NCBI GenBank assembly: GCA_034432855.1
Contig: DAOUBA010000037.1
Span: 1-53,628 of the forward strand
Source: DAOUBA01 sp034432855
Lineage (GTDB): Bacteria; Chloroflexota; Anaerolineae; B4-G1
Direction of reading: 5' to 3'
DNA length: 53,628 bases
Part shown: positions 52,204-53,628 of the stretch, one piece after another
Layout of the letters: each line of letters starts with the position of its first letter
How positions within the stretch are numbered: the first letter of the stretch is position 1
The notes under the pieces: generated by a model
The model's input: only the letters and a program-made list of their open reading frames with translations
What the model was told of the DNA's origin: nothing
Database searches by the model: none
Made by a program: the position numbers and the translations under genes

Positions 52204-53628
52204 CTACGTCAGTCGCGCCAACTGCTCCTCGACAAGCCGCAGGTCAGCGGCGGCGCCCAGCCGCTCAAAGATCCCACGGGCAGCCAATAGTTCCTCGCGC
52301 GCCTTCTCCGGCTGTTGCTGCTCCAGCCACAGCAGCGCACTCCAGTAGGTCGTCTGTCCGGTCTCATATTGAGCGCCGTTGACATCGAAGATGGCCGCGC
52401 TGCGCTCCAGGTGGCGGCGTGCCGCAGCCAGGTTGCCCGTGGCCCAGGCAATGCGTCCCATCAGTTGCTCATACCGTCCCCAACAGGGCGATTCGCCGTC
52501 CTCACCGCCGGTTACCCGGCGCAGCAACTCGCGGCAGCGCCCGGCCCATTCCAGGGCCAGGTCAGTCTGCCCCTGTTCCAACCTGAGGATGCTCTGCAGC
52601 CTATACACCTCGCTCAGGGTCGGATTTGCCTGGCTGCCCGCTTCCCTACACAAGGGGATCGCGGCATCGAGGTGGCAGGCACAATCGTCTCGACGGCCTT
52701 GCAACAGGTAGAGACGCCCCAGATTCACGTGGGCCTGAGCCAATTCGTGGGGACGCCCCAGGCGCTGGGCGGTCGTGAGACTGCGCAGCAGGGTCTCCTC
52801 GGCTTTGCCCCATTCGCCCCGGACGGTATAGAGCACACCCAGGTTCGCGCAAGCCAGAGCCAGTCCCTCAACCTCGCCAACGCGCTCGTGCAACTCAACG
52901 GCCTGCTCATAATCGGCGAGTGCGCCGCTCCAATCGCCGGCGGATTGCTTGAGGCTGCCCAGGCTGTTCAGCGAGCGCCCGTAACCAACAAGATCGCCCA
53001 GTTGCCGGCAGAGCGCCAGAGCCTCTTCGACATACCTGGCCGCCTGCTCCCATTCCCCGCGGCTGTAATGCACCGCGCCCAGACGATTGAGGACAGTGGA
53101 GAGCACGTCGTATTGCTCAGTGTCCTTGACCAATACCAACCCCTGCGCCAGTTGTTCCTGCGCCGCGTCCAGGTCACCCCGGCACAGGCTGACCCAGCCC
53201 AATTCCGAATAGATCTGAGCACGTAACAATGGGAACGCGTCGGCGGCATTGCCGAGTTGTTCCAGCGCGCGCTCCAGCCAGTCCTCTGCCATCGGCAGGG
53301 CCCCCTGCCTGCTCCACACCTGTGCCAGGCCGAGCATCGCCTGGACCCGGGCTTCGCGCGGCGCCTCTTCCCATTCCTCCAGCGCAGCCTGGTAACAGGC
53401 AACGGCTTCGTGATACTCACCGATGCGCTGCTCGACCTGACCCAGACCGACGGCCGCTTGCCAGCGTTCGGCGGCATAGCCACTCAGGTGTTGTGAGATT
53501 TGTAGTGCCCGGCTGTAGTATTCGATGGCTTCGCGGTTGGCGAAGCGGTCGCGCGCGCGGTTGCCGGCCCACAGGGTATAGTACAGCGCACGATCGCGCA
53601 CGTGAGCACGATCATAGTGCAGCGCCAA
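52204..53628 (-). CDS. TPR-repeat protein, 5' end outside the window
   Basis: At least 474 aa, open to the window edge at 53628, so the true start is not seen. Almost the whole product is tetratricopeptide repeats of about 34-40 residues (for example GNRARDRFANREAIEYYSRA, then GEYHEAVACYQAALEEWEEA and AYTLLRS-like units), about ten in all. The opening residues resemble the region that follows an AAA-type ATPase in large LuxR- or cyclase-type regulators, so this is probably the C-terminal sensor part of such a regulator; that is inference. Next to ubiX on the same strand but 51 bases apart. Confidence 0.85.
   Translation of the reverse strand: MALHYDRAHVRDRALYYTLWAGNRARDRFANREAIEYYSRALQISQHLSGYAAERWQAAVGLGQVEQRIGEYHEAVACYQAALEEWEEAPREARVQAMLGLAQVWSRQGALPMAEDWLERALEQLGNAADAFPLLRAQIYSELGWVSLCRGDLDAAQEQLAQGLVLVKDTEQYDVLSTVLNRLGAVHYSRGEWEQAARYVEEALALCRQLGDLVGYGRSLNSLGSLKQSAGDWSGALADYEQAVELHERVGEVEGLALACANLGVLYTVRGEWGKAEETLLRSLTTAQRLGRPHELAQAHVNLGRLYLLQGRRDDCACHLDAAIPLCREAGSQANPTLSEVYRLQSILRLEQGQTDLALEWAGRCRELLRRVTGGEDGESPCWGRYEQLMGRIAWATGNLAAARRHLERSAAIFDVNGAQYETGQTTYWSALLWLEQQQPEKAREELLAARGIFERLGAAADLRLVEEQLARLT

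Overview
This 53.6 kb window looks like a chromosome segment of a Chloroflexota bacterium, probably Anaerolineae or a related class. That placement is inference from several signs: high G+C, Thr-Pro linkers in secreted proteins, an A/V-type ATPase instead of F-type genes, a K+-independent H+-pyrophosphatase, and a strong anti-SD tail (CCTCC) in the 16S rRNA. A 16S comparison would settle it. Almost all of the window is housekeeping DNA. The unusual content is many small palindromic and repeat elements, one rRNA intron and several decayed small genes.

Layout. 0-2.4 kb: mannose-6-phosphate isomerase and a GDP-deoxyhexose reductase (minus). 2.5-5.1 kb: a PhoB-like regulator with its sensor kinase (plus). 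5.3-10.1 kb: envelope genes (plus): a CreD-like membrane protein with zinc ribbons, a SIMPL protein, a GH18 hydrolase, and a DUF3592 pair with one copy decayed. 10.2-19.9 kb: UspA and a nine-gene A/V-ATPase operon G-C-I-K-F-E-A-B-D (minus) with a clear promoter. 20.0-23.0 kb: H+-PPase and an unknown conserved gene. 23.3-25.7 kb: REC-GAF-histidine kinase and PgeF (plus). 25.8-29.5 kb: dnaX, a small orphan gene, ybaB, recR and rhomboid (minus). 29.5-35.8 kb: one rRNA operon (minus) in the order 16S, tRNA-Ile, tRNA-Ala, 23S, 5S, with tandem promoters and processing stems. The 23S carries a group I intron at E. coli position 1931 that encodes a LAGLIDADG homing endonuclease. 36.0-43.8 kb: the nusA-ylxR-infB-(small gene)-rbfA-nrnA-truB-ribF translation operon (plus). 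43.8-46.6 kb: two exported or anchored proteins. 46.9-52.2 kb: guaB, era, a queuosine-precursor transporter, a Phd antitoxin with a broken PIN toxin, a methyltransferase and ubiX (minus). 52.2-53.6 kb: the C-terminal part of a TPR protein that runs off the window.

How the genes work together. Cytosolic PPi from biosynthesis can drive the H+-PPase next to the A/V-ATPase, linking PPi hydrolysis to ion-motive force. The rRNA operon and the nusA-infB-rbfA-truB operon diverge from one short control region, so rRNA synthesis and ribosome maturation start side by side.

Most notable finds: (1) a MITE-like element family with near-identical terminal inverted repeats and 8-9 bp target-site duplications, in two copies that each lie within a few bases of a -35 box; (2) palindromic repeats inserted in frame into era, ribF and truB, similar in principle to Rickettsia palindromic elements; (3) the group I intron whose endonuclease gene runs into the catalytic core; (4) a 61-bp repeat-bounded insertion that changes the C-terminus of ATPase subunit B; (5) G-free leaders before two adjacent envelope genes, and promoters placed so that transcripts would be leaderless. 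I see no CRISPR array, complete insertion sequence, prophage or biosynthetic cluster.
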